Notes: generated from the sequence alone by a model not told the origin. DNA of 33,238 nucleotides from Promethearchaeota archaeon (GCA_018238965.1 JABCSI010000009.1:1-33238); one strand, 5' to 3'. Counted from the stretch's first letter, positions 1 through 9,645 are shown. Numbers and translations: made by a program.

Positions 1-389
1 TCAGGATAAAACATTTGAATTTCAAGAGAATAACCCATTGGATCCTTGAAAAACGTATTGTAAATTTGAAATTGTGGTGTTTCAGCCGGTTTTTTTATAC
101 ATTCAATTTTAGCTTCAGATAGCATTTCATAATATGCGTCCACATCTTCCTTAGAATCCACAACCAAAGTTAAGCACACTTGTTTGGGAGTATCAATATA
201 TTCGGTGTAATGACTGCAGAATCCCCAATAAGCCCGATTTGGACTTTCTCCAATTTGAAAAAGCACACAGGGACCTTGGTCTAAAGAAATTGGTAACTTA
301 AGTAATCCGTTATAGAAATCCCGTGTGACTGCCAAATCCCGGCAAGGCAAAAATGTCATCGGATATTGAATTTTAGGAAGTGAGCTCAT
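1..389 (-). CDS. VOC-superfamily (glyoxalase/bleomycin-resistance-like) protein, C-terminus cut by window edge
   Basis: The minus frame is open from an ATG at 389 to the window edge, about 129 codons, and runs off without a stop. The protein begins MSSLPKIQYPMTFLPCRDLA and later carries CVLFQIGE, VCLTLVVDS and FFKDPMGYSLEIQ. This is the beta-alpha-beta-beta-beta layout of a VOC domain; the last motif is the classic end of such a domain, whose Glu often binds the metal. The ATG overlaps the stop codon of the upstream dUTPase gene (TAATG), so the two are probably translationally coupled. The substrate cannot be read from the sequence. Family confidence is good; function is unknown. Confidence 0.8.
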   Translation of the reverse strand, partial: MSSLPKIQYPMTFLPCRDLAVTRDFYNGLLKLPISLDQGPCVLFQIGESPNRAYWGFCSHYTEYIDTPKQVCLTLVVDSKEDVDAYYEMLSEAKIECIKKPAETPQFQIYNTFFKDPMGYSLEIQMFYP

Positions 390-880
390 TATTTCTTTCC
401 TGTTGAACCAAAACCGCCTAACCCACGATCAGAGGCTGGAAGTTCCTCAACGATTTCAAAATCATAATCTACAAGTTTACGAATGATAAATTGGCATATT
501 TTATCCCCTTTATGCAAAACCACATCTCGATTCGACAAATTTACCACAATTGCCCCCCATTCATTACGATACCCCGCATCTATTGTTCCAGGGGAATTTA
601 CAATGGAAAGACCTTCCCATAACGCCAATCCACTTCGAGGAACAACAGCTGCGTAATATCCTTCGGGAATGGATGTAGCAAAACCCAAAGGACATAAAAT
701 ACGTTCAAGGGGTTTTAGGGTATATTCCTCATCCTTTAGTTCAATTAATTTTTTCTTTTGGGAGTTGTCAATCTTTTTAAACCCATTAATGAAGCAATCT
801 GCACCAGCGTCTCCATGGGTTGCAACTTTTGGTAAAATTGCGGTTGGATTCCATTTTCTGATAGGAATTTTCATTGGCAT
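389..880 (-). CDS. dut: dUTP diphosphatase (trimeric dUTPase family)
   Basis: This enzyme hydrolyses dUTP to dUMP and pyrophosphate, keeping uracil out of DNA and feeding dTMP synthesis. All five dUTPase motifs are visible: AGADC near residues 25-29, PRSGLAL at 81-87, GTIDAGYR at 98-105, KGDKICQF at 124-131 and the glycine-rich C-terminal arm RGLGGFGST at 152-160. The Asp and Tyr of motif 3 favour dUTPase over dCTP deaminase. At 163 residues it is slightly long, because a lysine-rich stretch sits at about 35-52. Its stop overlaps the start of the VOC gene. It is divergent from the GNAT gene, and the 89-bp gap between them holds the duplicated leader. Confidence 0.95.
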   Translation of the reverse strand: MPMKIPIRKWNPTAILPKVATHGDAGADCFINGFKKIDNSQKKKLIELKDEEYTLKPLERILCPLGFATSIPEGYYAAVVPRSGLALWEGLSIVNSPGTIDAGYRNEWGAIVVNLSNRDVVLHKGDKICQFIIRKLVDYDFEIVEELPASDRGLGGFGSTGKK

Positions 881-892
881 ATGTTAGATTTA

Positions 893-967
893 ATATGTTA
901 GAAATAATAAGGAAATTATTAGAGGGAAAATATGTTAGAAATAATCAGGAAATATTAGAGGGGAAAA
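893..967 (+). repeat. Tandem duplication (two ~37-bp copies) of a leader with ribosome binding site
   Basis: Positions 894-930 and 931-967 are near-identical copies. Each begins TATGTTAGAAATAAT and ends TTAGAGGG(G)AAAA; they differ by one substitution and two one-base indels. A partial third copy of TATGTTAGA lies at 881-889. The purine-rich GAGGGG of the second copy sits just ahead of the ATG at 970 and is its likely ribosome binding site. Copy 1 therefore carries a second, unused or alternative initiation site. Confidence 0.8.
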
Positions 968-969
968 AA

Positions 970-1428
970 ATGTCCGAAATAAAAATCACTCGTTATGATC
1001 CACGAAAAGACAAAGAAGAATTAGAAAATTTGGTCAAGGATTTTGAATACAGATTAGGTGAAGTTGATTTAGGTAAATTTGCCAAAGAATTAGAAGCCCG
1101 TTTGAAGGATTTACGACTCCGCAACTCCATGGTACTCGCAAGGGAAGAAGAAAAACTTGTAGGAGCGGGATTCTTCAGTATATGGAATGATTATTTGGGT
1201 AGGCAAACCTGTGTATTGCATGATGTAATAGTCCGGAAAGAGGATGCTTTCAAGAAAGGGATTGAAGAGAGTATTGTGAGAGAAGTATTTTCATATTTGA
1301 CTAAAACAATGAAAATCGATTCTGTAACTGTCTATGCGAAGAAACGCGGAGATACTAACCTTCAATCAATCTTTATGAAACTTGGTGTTAAAAAGAGCGA
1401 TTGGGAACTTTATGAGAAGAGTTTATAA
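970..1428 (+). CDS. GNAT-family N-acetyltransferase (probable)
   Basis: The 152-residue protein starts MSEIKITRYDPRKDKEEL, a typical N-terminal strand and helix of GNAT acetyltransferases, which move acetyl from acetyl-CoA to an amine. Strand segments MVLAREEEKLVGAGFFSI and CVLHDVIVRKE are followed by a helix, then VTVYAKKRGDTNLQSIFMKLG, which fits the last strand and helix of the fold. The usual Q/R-x-x-G-x-G/A pyrophosphate loop is degenerate (EDAFKKGIEES), so acetyl-CoA binding is not certain. I chose the ATG at 970 because GAGGGG lies just upstream and the fold begins there. The frame stays open to 874, but that extension is made of the duplicated leader. Substrate unknown. Confidence 0.7.
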   Translation: MSEIKITRYDPRKDKEELENLVKDFEYRLGEVDLGKFAKELEARLKDLRLRNSMVLAREEEKLVGAGFFSIWNDYLGRQTCVLHDVIVRKEDAFKKGIEESIVREVFSYLTKTMKIDSVTVYAKKRGDTNLQSIFMKLGVKKSDWELYEKSL

Positions 1429-1455
1429 TCAATTATTTATATTTTATTTTTTCCT

Positions 1456-1806
<351 letters not shown>

Positions 1807-1826
<20 letters not shown>

Positions 1827-3747
1827 GGATTTCAAATAAATTCAATCCATCTTTCAAAACAAGTCGGACTGCTTCACATAATACCATGCGATAATAGCGA
1901 GTTTCTGAGGATTCCGACAAAACAGGACACGAATGATAAAATTTCGTGAACTGTTGGGCTAATTCAAATAAATACCTAATCAACTCATGTGGTTTTCGAT
2001 TAACAGCTGCGGAACGAAGATGATTAGGATATTTGGAGAGAATGGAAATTAAAGCATATTCATCATCACTTTGCATTAAGGAAAAGTTTGGATCGGAATT
2101 GAGAAATTGAGAATTAACTTCCGAGGTATCCGGATTGAAGGGAACATCGATATTCTCTGATTGTGCTTTTCTAAAGATAGAGCAAATGCGTGCGTAGGAA
2201 TACAATACATAGGGTCCCGTTTCTCCCTCAAAACTAATACTTTGTTTGGGATCAAACACAAAATCTCGAGAAAATTCATATTTTAAAATGAAGAATCGTA
2301 AGGCAGCCATCCCAATTTGAAATGCTCTTTTCTTTATTACATTTTCCTCTAATTCTGGATATCTCTCCTTAATTTCGATAAACGCTAAATTCTGTAATTC
2401 TTGTACAACATCATCGGCATCTACTATTTTACCTTCCCGTGATTTCATTTTTCCAGTTGTGAGACTTATCATGCCATAGGAATAATGAATGTTGGTGGCT
2501 TTCATCCCGAGATTGCGTAACATTTCGTAGAGCGCTTTTAATTGCATATTTTGCTCATTGCCCACGACATAAATAGATTCATCGTATGGAAAATCTTGAT
2601 ATTTCTGAAAGGCAAGGTGAAGATCCTGGGTAATATAGAGGGAAGTTCCATCTTTCCGGAGTAGAACTTTTTGTTTAGGAAGACCTTTTTTTTTAAATCG
2701 AACAACAATAGCACCATCATCAAGTTTTTCAAATATACCTGATTTCAGACCATCAAATACGATTTCCTTGCCTTGATTATATATCTGGCTTTCGTAATAC
2801 GTTTTTTGATGATTGATATTAAATAGTTTGTAGGTCTGATGGAACCCATACTCTGCCCAATCATTCATTTTCCGCCATAGATTGCGAGTTTGAGGTTCTT
2901 TTAATTCCCAATCCAGGAGCATTTGCTGTAATTCCTGATGAAATTGCCCATAGGGGGTTTTTTCGATTTCTGATTGGATTTGAGTGATAATTTCAAGATT
3001 TTGGTCTTTCTTGGGTTTTTTCTTTTCTATTTCCAACAATTTGAATTTGGGCTCTAATCCTTTTTTGAGTTTAGCTTCTTCTTGGGCAAATTTCACATAA
3101 TAATCCCCTACAAAATGATCCGATTTACGATTAGCCTTTTCGGGGGTTTGATCGTTGCCAAATTTCTGATATGCAAGCATGCTCTTACAAATATGAATTC
3201 CCCTATCATTGAGCAAATTCGTTTCAAAAACTTGATTCCCGATTTTCTGGTGCATTTTTACAAGTGCTTGCCCCAGCAACATATTGCGTACATGACCAAA
3301 GTGGAGTGGTTTGTTGGTATTCGGTGATGGATATTCAATGACGATTTTACGATTGATATCTGCCTCGAGAATTGTGGACGTGGCATAATTATGAATATTT
3401 AAAAAGATTTCAGGAATTATAGAAGCAGCCATTACTTTTTTATTAATTGTAAAATTGAGATACGCCCCACTCGTAGTTACCCGTTCGATAAATTGATTAT
3501 CTTTTAAAATTTCTTCTGAAAATTTGGAAGCAAGCATCTGAGCTATTTCGGGCCCCTTTAGCTTTAGATGTCTCTGCAATTTAAAGCAAATTATACTATA
3601 ATCAGCATCTACTCCCTTTTTTGCTTCTTCAACAAAATTTTTGATTGTAGAGATGGGTAATTGAGGGTGATTAATAAGATCAACAAGAATTTCAGATAAC
3701 TGCTCAATATAATTCATATTCACATTTGTTAAATCTAAGAAATTCAA
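1807..3747 (-). CDS. argS: Arginyl-tRNA synthetase (class I), Bacteroidota-like form
   Basis: This enzyme charges tRNA-Arg with arginine using ATP. Visible parts are an N-terminal additional domain (residues 1-130), the HIGH-type motif HFGH at 149-152 within PSPNTNKPLHFGHVRN, a KMSKS-type motif KMKSREG at 433-439, and the DALR anticodon-binding domain from about 520. At 646 residues it is longer than most archaeal enzymes. A charged stretch at 222-265 and the segment around LLNDRGIHICKSMLAYQKFG (178-197) and DHFVGDYYVKF (210-220) resemble, from memory, ArgRS of Bacteroidota. The C-terminus ends FEIHELTEM in place of the usual L-x-x-x-x-P-E-x-M. It is divergent from rpiA. Confidence 0.95.
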
Positions 3748-3805
3748 TAAATTTTTGCTTAAAATTTCTTCCTATGCAGTATCGCCATACATCTCAGCTC
3801 CGGCC

Positions 3806-3821
3806 TATTACTCCCGTAATA
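3806..3821. promoter_or_regulatory. Inverted repeat between divergent argS and rpiA
   Basis: TATTAC-TCCC-GTAATA is a perfect dyad with 6-bp arms and a 4-bp centre, in the 110-bp gap between the two divergent starts. Its right arm overlaps the TATA-like AATAAATA ahead of rpiA. It could be a regulator site or chance; no known operator is recognised. Confidence 0.3.
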
Positions 3822-3857
3822 AATACCTTTTCAACTTAAGGCAGACCTAATAAATGT

Positions 3858-4562
3858 ATGGCATTATCAGAAATTGAGCAAGCAAAACGGAAAGCGGGAT
3901 ATGCTGCCGTGGATGAATACATCCAAGATGGGATGGTAGTCGGCATAGGTAGTGGTTCCACCGTTGTTTATGCGGTAGAGCGGTTGGTTGAAAGAGTGAA
4001 AACCGAGAATTTAAAGGTGGTTTGCATCCCTACATCCTTCCAATCCACCCAGTTAATTGTCGAAGGAGGCTTAACTTTGGGGGATTTATCCCGATATCCT
4101 GATATCGATGTTGATATTGATGGAGCAGATGAGGTAGATGATAATCTGACGCTGATTAAAGGTGGAGGAGGCTGCCACGTTCAAGAAAAAATTGTTGCAA
4201 GCTGCGCAAAAAAACTCGTGATTGTAGCAGATTATCGCAAAGATTCTCACCTATTGGGAGAAAAATGGAAGAAAGGCATTCCTCTTGAGGTTATTCCCTT
4301 TGCCTATGTACCGGTTATGAAAAAATTAGAAGGAATGGGAGGAAAACCGACTCTCCGAATGGCAAAAAACAAAGCAGGTCCAGTGGTCTCGGATAATGGG
4401 AATTTTATTGTGGATGTGGATTTTGGCTTGTTGGAAAAACCCTCCGAATTAAATCAACAAATTAAAATGATCCCCGGAGTTGTGGAAACGGGCTTATTTA
4501 TCAATATGGCAGTTAAAGCTTATTTCGGCCAAGCCGATGGAACCCTAGTTAGTCGGCCATAA
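3858..4562 (+). CDS. rpiA: Ribose-5-phosphate isomerase A
   Basis: The enzyme interconverts ribose 5-phosphate and ribulose 5-phosphate, supplying pentose for nucleotides. The 234-residue length is typical. Hallmarks are the phosphate loop GIGSGST at 29-35, PTSFQST at 58-64, DGADEVD at 88-94 and KGGGG at 101-105 followed by the catalytic Glu110 in HVQEKIVA. Lys118-Lys119 lie in the [10 protein letters not shown] strand, and PLEVIPFA follows. The ATG at 3858 is preferred because [18 protein letters not shown] is the normal family start; an ATG four bases upstream is out of frame. No good Shine-Dalgarno is seen. It is convergent with the CBS-longin gene. Confidence 0.96.
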   Translation: MALSEIEQAKRKAGYAAVDEYIQDGMVVGIGSGSTVVYAVERLVERVKTENLKVVCIPTSFQSTQLIVEGGLTLGDLSRYPDIDVDIDGADEVDDNLTLIKGGGGCHVQEKIVASCAKKLVIVADYRKDSHLLGEKWKKGIPLEVIPFAYVPVMKKLEGMGGKPTLRMAKNKAGPVVSDNGNFIVDVDFGLLEKPSELNQQIKMIPGVVETGLFINMAVKAYFGQADGTLVSRP

Positions 4563-4563
4563 A

Positions 4564-4597
4564 TTCTCTTTTTCTCTCTATTTTTCTCTTTTTTATT
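4564..4597 (+). terminator. Pyrimidine/T-rich tract after rpiA
   Basis: An almost pure T/C tract with several T runs (the longest is six) begins directly after the rpiA stop. Archaeal RNA polymerase terminates at such T-rich tracts without needing a hairpin. It slightly overlaps the 3' end of the convergent gene. Confidence 0.5.
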
Positions 4598-5444
4598 CAA
4601 ATATCCCGATTAAATTGCGAATTTTGAATTTATCGATGGCTTGAATGTATCCCATCTTTTTTCTGAGTCTTAAAGCATCTTTAAACAAATGCATAAACTG
4701 TCGTGTGAAAATCTGCAATTCAATACGCAATTCAATTGAGGATTCATCACATACTAAGATAATCGTAACAAATTCCGTTTGCTCTAACATAATATCATAA
4801 AAATCCTTTTCGATGAACCGAAGATCGCCAGAATTTTGCATAACCTCATCGGTAATTCCTTCTATGGCGGTTAAAACGCCACCCAATAAATCCAAATAAT
4901 CCTCGGATATTTCATCCCTAAATACATGCTTAGATAGGATCAACCCAGTGACATTTTCAATCACAGCCAATACCATGGGGGTTCCTTTGGGCAATATTTC
5001 TTTGGTCCAAGCAATAATATCCTTCGTTGAGATAATACCAATTGGTTGGCCTTCATCATTCCCCACAATAACCCTTTTATATCCCTTTCTATTCATTAAA
5101 TGAACTACTTCATCAATAGGTGTGGATTTTGAAATAATTTCAATAGGTCCTCGCATTATCTCAGCAGCGTGAATTTTTTTTAATACTTCATATCCTTCTC
5201 CAGGATTATCCTGCAATTCAAACATTTTCCGCCTCTTTGCGAAAAAATGAATGAGATCTCGATGAGATACAATATAGTAACTTGATAAATCTTGAATATC
5301 TTCGATAACTACGGCAGAAATATGTTTTCTTTCCATGAGAGTTATAACATCTAGAAGAAGATCCGATTTTTCAAGAAGATAAATACCTACATGGGCAATA
5401 TCTGCCGCAATTAACCCATACTTCGGTTTTCGAGTCATTATCAC
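4593..5444 (-). CDS. Two-CBS-domain protein with C-terminal longin/roadblock-like domain
   Basis: Residues 12-70 and 95-147 form a CBS pair (DVITLMERKHISAVVIED and DEVVHLMNRKGYKRVIVGND, each followed by a strand and an S/T-x-x-D-I/L helix). Such pairs bind adenine nucleotides and switch on energy state. Residues about 155-283 form a second domain with the pattern PMVLAVIENVTGLILSK, then DLLGGVLTAIEGITDEV, a short strand (DLRFIEKD), strands FVTIILVCD and SIELRIELQIF, and a long terminal helix. This beta-helix-beta-beta-helix order resembles the longin/roadblock-like domains abundant in Asgard archaea, which often serve small GTPases. That assignment is by pattern only. No signal peptide or membrane segment is seen; the protein is likely cytosolic. 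It is encoded alone, divergent from the EamA gene. Confidence 0.75.
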   Translation of the reverse strand: MIMTRKPKYGLIAADIAHVGIYLLEKSDLLLDVITLMERKHISAVVIEDIQDLSSYYIVSHRDLIHFFAKRRKMFELQDNPGEGYEVLKKIHAAEIMRGPIEIISKSTPIDEVVHLMNRKGYKRVIVGNDEGQPIGIISTKDIIAWTKEILPKGTPMVLAVIENVTGLILSKHVFRDEISEDYLDLLGGVLTAIEGITDEVMQNSGDLRFIEKDFYDIMLEQTEFVTIILVCDESSIELRIELQIFTRQFMHLFKDALRLRKKMGYIQAIDKFKIRNLIGIFE

Positions 5445-5544
5445 TACTTCAAATTTGTATCTATTTTTTCTAGCTTAGACTTAACTCTCATTTCCGAATA
5501 TTTTATTCTTTTGGAACTTTGCCTAACTAGAGAATGAAAAACTT

Positions 5545-6453
5545 ATGAAAAAAGCGTTTCATTATTTCATGGCATTTTTGGCTTATTTCATCTGGGGACT
5601 AACATTTCCCTTTGGTAAAATGGTCATTCCTCCTTTATCACCCTATACATTTGTATTTTTGCGCGCTTTAATGGGTTTCTTCATGCTCATCCTATATATT
5701 TCTTTGAAAGGAGAATTTAAAGACTGGTTTCGCTCTCTTATCTCGAACTTCTGGATTCTATTTTTCTATTCCCTTATTTCCTTTACTCTTTCGTATATCA
5801 TCCAGTTTTACGCCTTACAATTTACTTCTCCCATAAATCAATCCATATTGGCACAAACTTCAATTGTTTGGGTAATCTTGATTAATTATCTCGTATTTCA
5901 TGATATACCGAGTAAGAAATTTTTCCTCGCAGTAATTGTTGGGTTTGGAGGCGTAATCTTGTTGATTACACAAAAAGGCTGGTCACTCTCTACAGATACC
6001 ATAAAGGGAGATCTTTTTTCAATAATTGCGTTCATTTCCTGGGCTTCCTATAGTTCATTTTCAAAACCCATGTCTAAAAAAATGAAACCCCTTTATTCAA
6101 TTACTTCGATCCTCTTGCTTGCCACGTTTTTCTTGGTAGGATTCGCCTATTTTACAGGGATGCCCGATCAAATCGCTCAATTAACCGGCAAACAATGGTG
6201 GATAATGATTTATCTGGGATTTATCTGTACAGGTCTGGCTTATGTGCTCCACCTATTTGGTGTATCCGGGGATGGCGTAAAAACAGAATATGTAGTGTAT
6301 TTAGGCTTTGTTATGCCGATTATTTCCACTTTGTATAGCATATTGTTTCTTGAAGCTGTACTTACTTGGCGGATATTTTTTGGAGGTCTTTTAATTATTT
6401 TCTCTGTGATTCTTGTCCAGAAAAGGAAAAAAACCTCCAAAGAAGAGGAATAA
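5545..6453 (+). CDS. EamA/DMT-superfamily transporter
   Basis: The 302-residue protein is almost wholly hydrophobic, with about ten membrane segments and a charged C-terminal tail (QKRKKTSKEEE). It reads as two EamA repeats: the first starts with AYFIWGLTFPFGKMV (residues 13-27), the second with FISWASYSSFSKPMSKK. The Pro-Phe and FLRALMGF features of helices 1 and 2 are typical. Such carriers export or import metabolites such as amino acids, nucleobases or sugars; the substrate cannot be told. The start ATG follows MKKAFHYFMAFLAY, a normal family start. Confidence 0.9.
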   Translation: MKKAFHYFMAFLAYFIWGLTFPFGKMVIPPLSPYTFVFLRALMGFFMLILYISLKGEFKDWFRSLISNFWILFFYSLISFTLSYIIQFYALQFTSPINQSILAQTSIVWVILINYLVFHDIPSKKFFLAVIVGFGGVILLITQKGWSLSTDTIKGDLFSIIAFISWASYSSFSKPMSKKMKPLYSITSILLLATFFLVGFAYFTGMPDQIAQLTGKQWWIMIYLGFICTGLAYVLHLFGVSGDGVKTEYVVYLGFVMPIISTLYSILFLEAVLTWRIFFGGLLIIFSVILVQKRKKTSKEEE

Positions 6454-6500
6454 GAAAAATTGAAGATAGCGACCTTCTAACTATCGTAAAAGTTAATTCA

Positions 6501-7154
6501 TCAGAAATTATACACTTTTTTCCATGCCCATATTATTTTCCAGTAAGGTACGTCTTTGAACGTTCCATGATCTTTGAGATATTCAATAAATGGCCGCCCC
6601 GTGGCGTCTTGTTTTGCAAATAATCCAGGCTTAATTCCATCAAAATCTACAACAGGAAAATTCTTTCGTTCACATAGCTGTTTATCAAAAGCAACGTTGG
6701 CTTCGACCCATTTGCCATTCAGAAAAAGCTCGGGATAAGCATGGTAGATAAACAAATTACTGCCTATCCTATCGATGTAAGATTGCGGAGTGAGATGATT
6801 TTTCATATCTACAAAATGAAGGCGAGATGGGATTCCGGCAATTCGAGCCATTGTCGCCAGCAAAGTTGCCTTTTGAATACAATAACCGTATCCACGATTA
6901 AGAGTAACGCTGGCTTTCGTATTTTTACGGCTATAATATTTCTTTGAAAATTTTACAACATATTTAATTTCATCCCTCACAAAATAGAACAGTTTAATCG
7001 CCTTCTTAATATCAGCTAGTTCATCTTGTTCATTAACATCCTTAAGGAGTGATTTTACTTTATTTTGGACTGTTAAATCGGAGATATCTATAAAATATGT
7101 TTTTTTTAGGTATGGGGTAAAATCGATAACAGATTTGATCTTCTCTTGGGTCAT
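6501..7154 (-). CDS. Transglutaminase-like (papain-fold) protein
   Basis: The 217-residue protein carries the transglutaminase-core triad: Cys92 in RGYGYCIQKATLLA, His138 in FIYHAYPEL, and Asp157 in EANVAFD following the strand GKWVEA. The preceding helix KLFYFVRDEIKYV is also standard. Archaeal members usually act as cysteine peptidases or bind peptides rather than cross-link proteins. No signal peptide is seen, so a cytosolic role is likely. It starts two bases after the stop of the upstream esterase gene, so the two are co-transcribed and may act on related ester or amide substrates. Confidence 0.88.
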   Translation of the reverse strand: MTQEKIKSVIDFTPYLKKTYFIDISDLTVQNKVKSLLKDVNEQDELADIKKAIKLFYFVRDEIKYVVKFSKKYYSRKNTKASVTLNRGYGYCIQKATLLATMARIAGIPSRLHFVDMKNHLTPQSYIDRIGSNLFIYHAYPELFLNGKWVEANVAFDKQLCERKNFPVVDFDGIKPGLFAKQDATGRPFIEYLKDHGTFKDVPYWKIIWAWKKVYNF

Positions 7155-7156
7155 AA

Positions 7157-8278
7157 TTAATCAAAACTCTTCAAACAAAATTTAATTCCCTTAAGGATAT
7201 TTCTTTCAATCCCCAACATGTGGGGGGAAATTCGAGCCGCGAAGGAATCTTGGTAAATTTCAGTAAAGTGTTCAATGCCACGTTCATCCAATTCGGAAAC
7301 AAACTGAGTGATTTGGGGACCGAAACCGTATTCATCGGATTCCTCACATAATATTTGCAATTTGATATTTTGGTAAGGGGAAGGAACAGATTTTATCATT
7401 TCTTTCAAATCAAATGATATCCACTTATTTTTGGCGTTTTCATCCATCGCAATTATCTGATTTGAAGATTCATCGCGTTTTAAGGTGGGAATAAGAGGAT
7501 TACCGTTGGCAAAAATCATATCACATGTATCCAGAATATCCTCGATATCTTCAGCTCCCAAACGCTTTGCTTTTCTTCTTCCATATAACAATTTGTAAAT
7601 TGGGACGACCATTGGATAATCAAGCAATTCCAGCCAGGAAATTGCAGGACTCAGCGCGCTAACAGCTGAAAATTGATGATTATACAACAAACCTCCAATT
7701 AATGAACCATATCCACCCATAGAACCCCCCATAAGTCCACGGTGATCCCGATGAGCGAGGGTTCTGTAATTTGCATCCACATAAGCGATTAAATCCTCAA
7801 ATATATAATCTCCATATTGACCTGAATGGGGAGAGTTGATATAGAGGCTACCTTTCTTATTGGGGTTCCCGTTAAATCCCTTTGTTCCATGAATATTAAA
7901 CCTAGGGATAGATCCGTCGGGTTGCACCAAAATAAAGGGAGGAATTTCTTTTTGAAGAATTAGACTATCGAGTTTCTCAAATGTAAGAAAATTTTTGAAA
8001 AATCGGAAAAGAAGGACCCGAAAGAGTAATTCATAGTGGGTTTTAATCTCTTTTTCCTCAATAATGAGTAAATCTTCAACTCCTCCTGAATAACCATGAA
8101 GTAAGTAGATTACGGGGTATCGAACATCTTGGGATGTAGAATCATGATAACCGGGTGGCAAATAAATATGGAATTCTTTCTGAGTTGAATCCCCAAGGGG
8201 ATTGGATTTCAGACTAGGGGAGTTCATACTCTCTATCATATATCGTTTCTTCTCGTTCATCTTATGCTCGAACCTCAA
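7157..8278 (-). CDS. Putative esterase, alpha/beta-hydrolase (esterase D/ferulate esterase-like)
   Basis: The 373-residue protein begins with SNPLGDSTQKEFHIYLPPGY (25-44), the common opening of the putative-esterase family. It then has YPVIYLLHGYSGG (oxyanion region, 54-66), the nucleophile elbow GGSMGG with Ser186, and a late His353 in ISPHMLGIE; the acid is probably in the ESDEYGFGP loop. It should hydrolyse carboxylic esters, possibly acyl or feruloyl types. There is no signal peptide. Residues 80-112 form an extra helical insertion after the first strand. Several in-frame Met lie near the start (1, 7, 14, 18), so the exact N-terminus is uncertain. It is upstream of, and coupled to, the transglutaminase-like gene. 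Confidence 0.85.
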   Translation of the reverse strand: MRFEHKMNEKKRYMIESMNSPSLKSNPLGDSTQKEFHIYLPPGYHDSTSQDVRYPVIYLLHGYSGGVEDLLIIEEKEIKTHYELLFRVLLFRFFKNFLTFEKLDSLILQKEIPPFILVQPDGSIPRFNIHGTKGFNGNPNKKGSLYINSPHSGQYGDYIFEDLIAYVDANYRTLAHRDHRGLMGGSMGGYGSLIGGLLYNHQFSAVSALSPAISWLELLDYPMVVPIYKLLYGRRKAKRLGAEDIEDILDTCDMIFANGNPLIPTLKRDESSNQIIAMDENAKNKWISFDLKEMIKSVPSPYQNIKLQILCEESDEYGFGPQITQFVSELDERGIEHFTEIYQDSFAARISPHMLGIERNILKGIKFCLKSFD

Positions 8279-8414
8279 AAATTTAATGGAAAACCTTAAT
8301 CCCCTTACTCATCATTTTAACGACTTAGATGACTTACAAACTTAAAAAGTGGAAAACTGCTAAAAGACTTTTTGGGATAAGTGAAAAAAAAACTACAAAT
8401 TAAATGGTGAAAAA

Positions 8415-9623
8415 TTATTGTTCTTTAATAAGTTGAAGTATTTCGATGAAATCAGATTTGAACAGAATCTTAGGAACGGGATATGCGGAATTACCTTCTT
8501 CATCTGCCCGTTCTGCAATAAGATCCATATCTTTTTCCTGTAATTCCTTGATAAAACTAGGAATATCCATTTTCTTATTCAAATCACGAACTTTTTGAAT
8601 AAATATTTCGGCTCCTTCTTTGGGCGTTGAATAGGATGAAATTAAACCTCCAGCCACCGCAAGATTTGCCAGCTTTTTATGGGCTTTCTCACCAAACGCT
8701 TTCAAAACGTAGGGAAGGAGTACTGCATTTGCAAGACCATGGGGTACATCATACAATCCGCCTAAATTATGGGCGATAGCGTGTACATATCCTACAGAAG
8801 CCCGAGTAAAGGCCATACCTGCATAGAACGAACCGAAAGCCATGTTGTTTCGAGCTTCCTTATTTGTTCCATTGGAATAGGCTTCTTCAATGTTCTCGAA
8901 AATGAGTTTTGTGGCCTTTTCCGCATAACCACGGACCTTTTTTATATCGTGCCAACCAATATAGGCTTCAATGGCGTGGGTTAAGGCATCCATTCCGGTG
9001 GTAGCGGTGATAAAAGGTGGGAGCCCCAGAGTTAAATTAGGAACCAATACTGCAACATGTGGCATCAGGACCATGTCAACAACTGCCATCTTCTCATGTG
9101 TTTCGGGATTAGCGATGACTGCAGCAAATGTAGTTTCAGATCCCGTTCCCGAGGTTGTGGGGATGGCATAAAATGGAGGGAGCTTTTTCAGAATTTTAAA
9201 TATTCCCCGCATCTCCACCACAGACTTATTTGGCTTAACAATTCGTGCAGCAGCAACTTTTGCGCAATCCATAGGAGATCCACCTCCAAAGCCAATAAAA
9301 CCCTGACAACCTTCATCCAGATACATTTGCCGGGCATTCTCAACATTTTCTATCGTTGGATTTGGTTTTACATCCATATAAACCGCAAATTCGATTTTGG
9401 CCTCACCCAAAATGGTTTTAATATTATCCAATAAACCGATTTTAACCAGATTTTCATCGGTGACAATCAAAACTTTCTTCAATCCATCCTTCTGGATGCG
9501 TTTGGCCAATTGTTCTAAGGCATCTTCCCCCGAAATCAGATCTGGATTAGGACAAGGGGTTATTTTGATAATACCTAAGAAGGCTATATGCCGGAGTCGA
9601 TAGAAAAATTTCTTAATAAACAT
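8415..9623 (-). CDS. Iron-containing (group III) alcohol dehydrogenase
   Basis: This enzyme reversibly oxidises an alcohol to an aldehyde with NAD(P). The GGGSPMDCAK loop (113-122) binds the nucleotide, and PTTSGTGSETT (155-165) is the family hallmark. The iron ligands are complete: Asp212 and His216 in TGMDALTHAIE, His281 in VHAIAHNLGG and His295 in VPHGLANA; their spacing of 4, 65 and 14 matches the family. The hydrophobic basic N-terminus (MFIKKFFYRLRHIAFLGIIK) is an addition of about 15 residues and might touch the membrane. A TATA box 29 nt ahead of the ATG suggests a nearly leaderless mRNA. It lies downstream of AOR on the same strand with a 132-bp gap. Confidence 0.93.
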   Translation of the reverse strand: MFIKKFFYRLRHIAFLGIIKITPCPNPDLISGEDALEQLAKRIQKDGLKKVLIVTDENLVKIGLLDNIKTILGEAKIEFAVYMDVKPNPTIENVENARQMYLDEGCQGFIGFGGGSPMDCAKVAAARIVKPNKSVVEMRGIFKILKKLPPFYAIPTTSGTGSETTFAAVIANPETHEKMAVVDMVLMPHVAVLVPNLTLGLPPFITATTGMDALTHAIEAYIGWHDIKKVRGYAEKATKLIFENIEEAYSNGTNKEARNNMAFGSFYAGMAFTRASVGYVHAIAHNLGGLYDVPHGLANAVLLPYVLKAFGEKAHKKLANLAVAGGLISSYSTPKEGAEIFIQKVRDLNKKMDIPSFIKELQEKDMDLIAERADEEGNSAYPVPKILFKSDFIEILQLIKEQ

Positions 9624-9645
9624 TGTAATCAGATATATCTTGTGT

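Noticed and set aside
874-969. N-terminal extension of the GNAT frame to 874
   Set aside because: The extension is made of the duplicated leader, has no family similarity, and a good ribosome site lies just before ATG 970.
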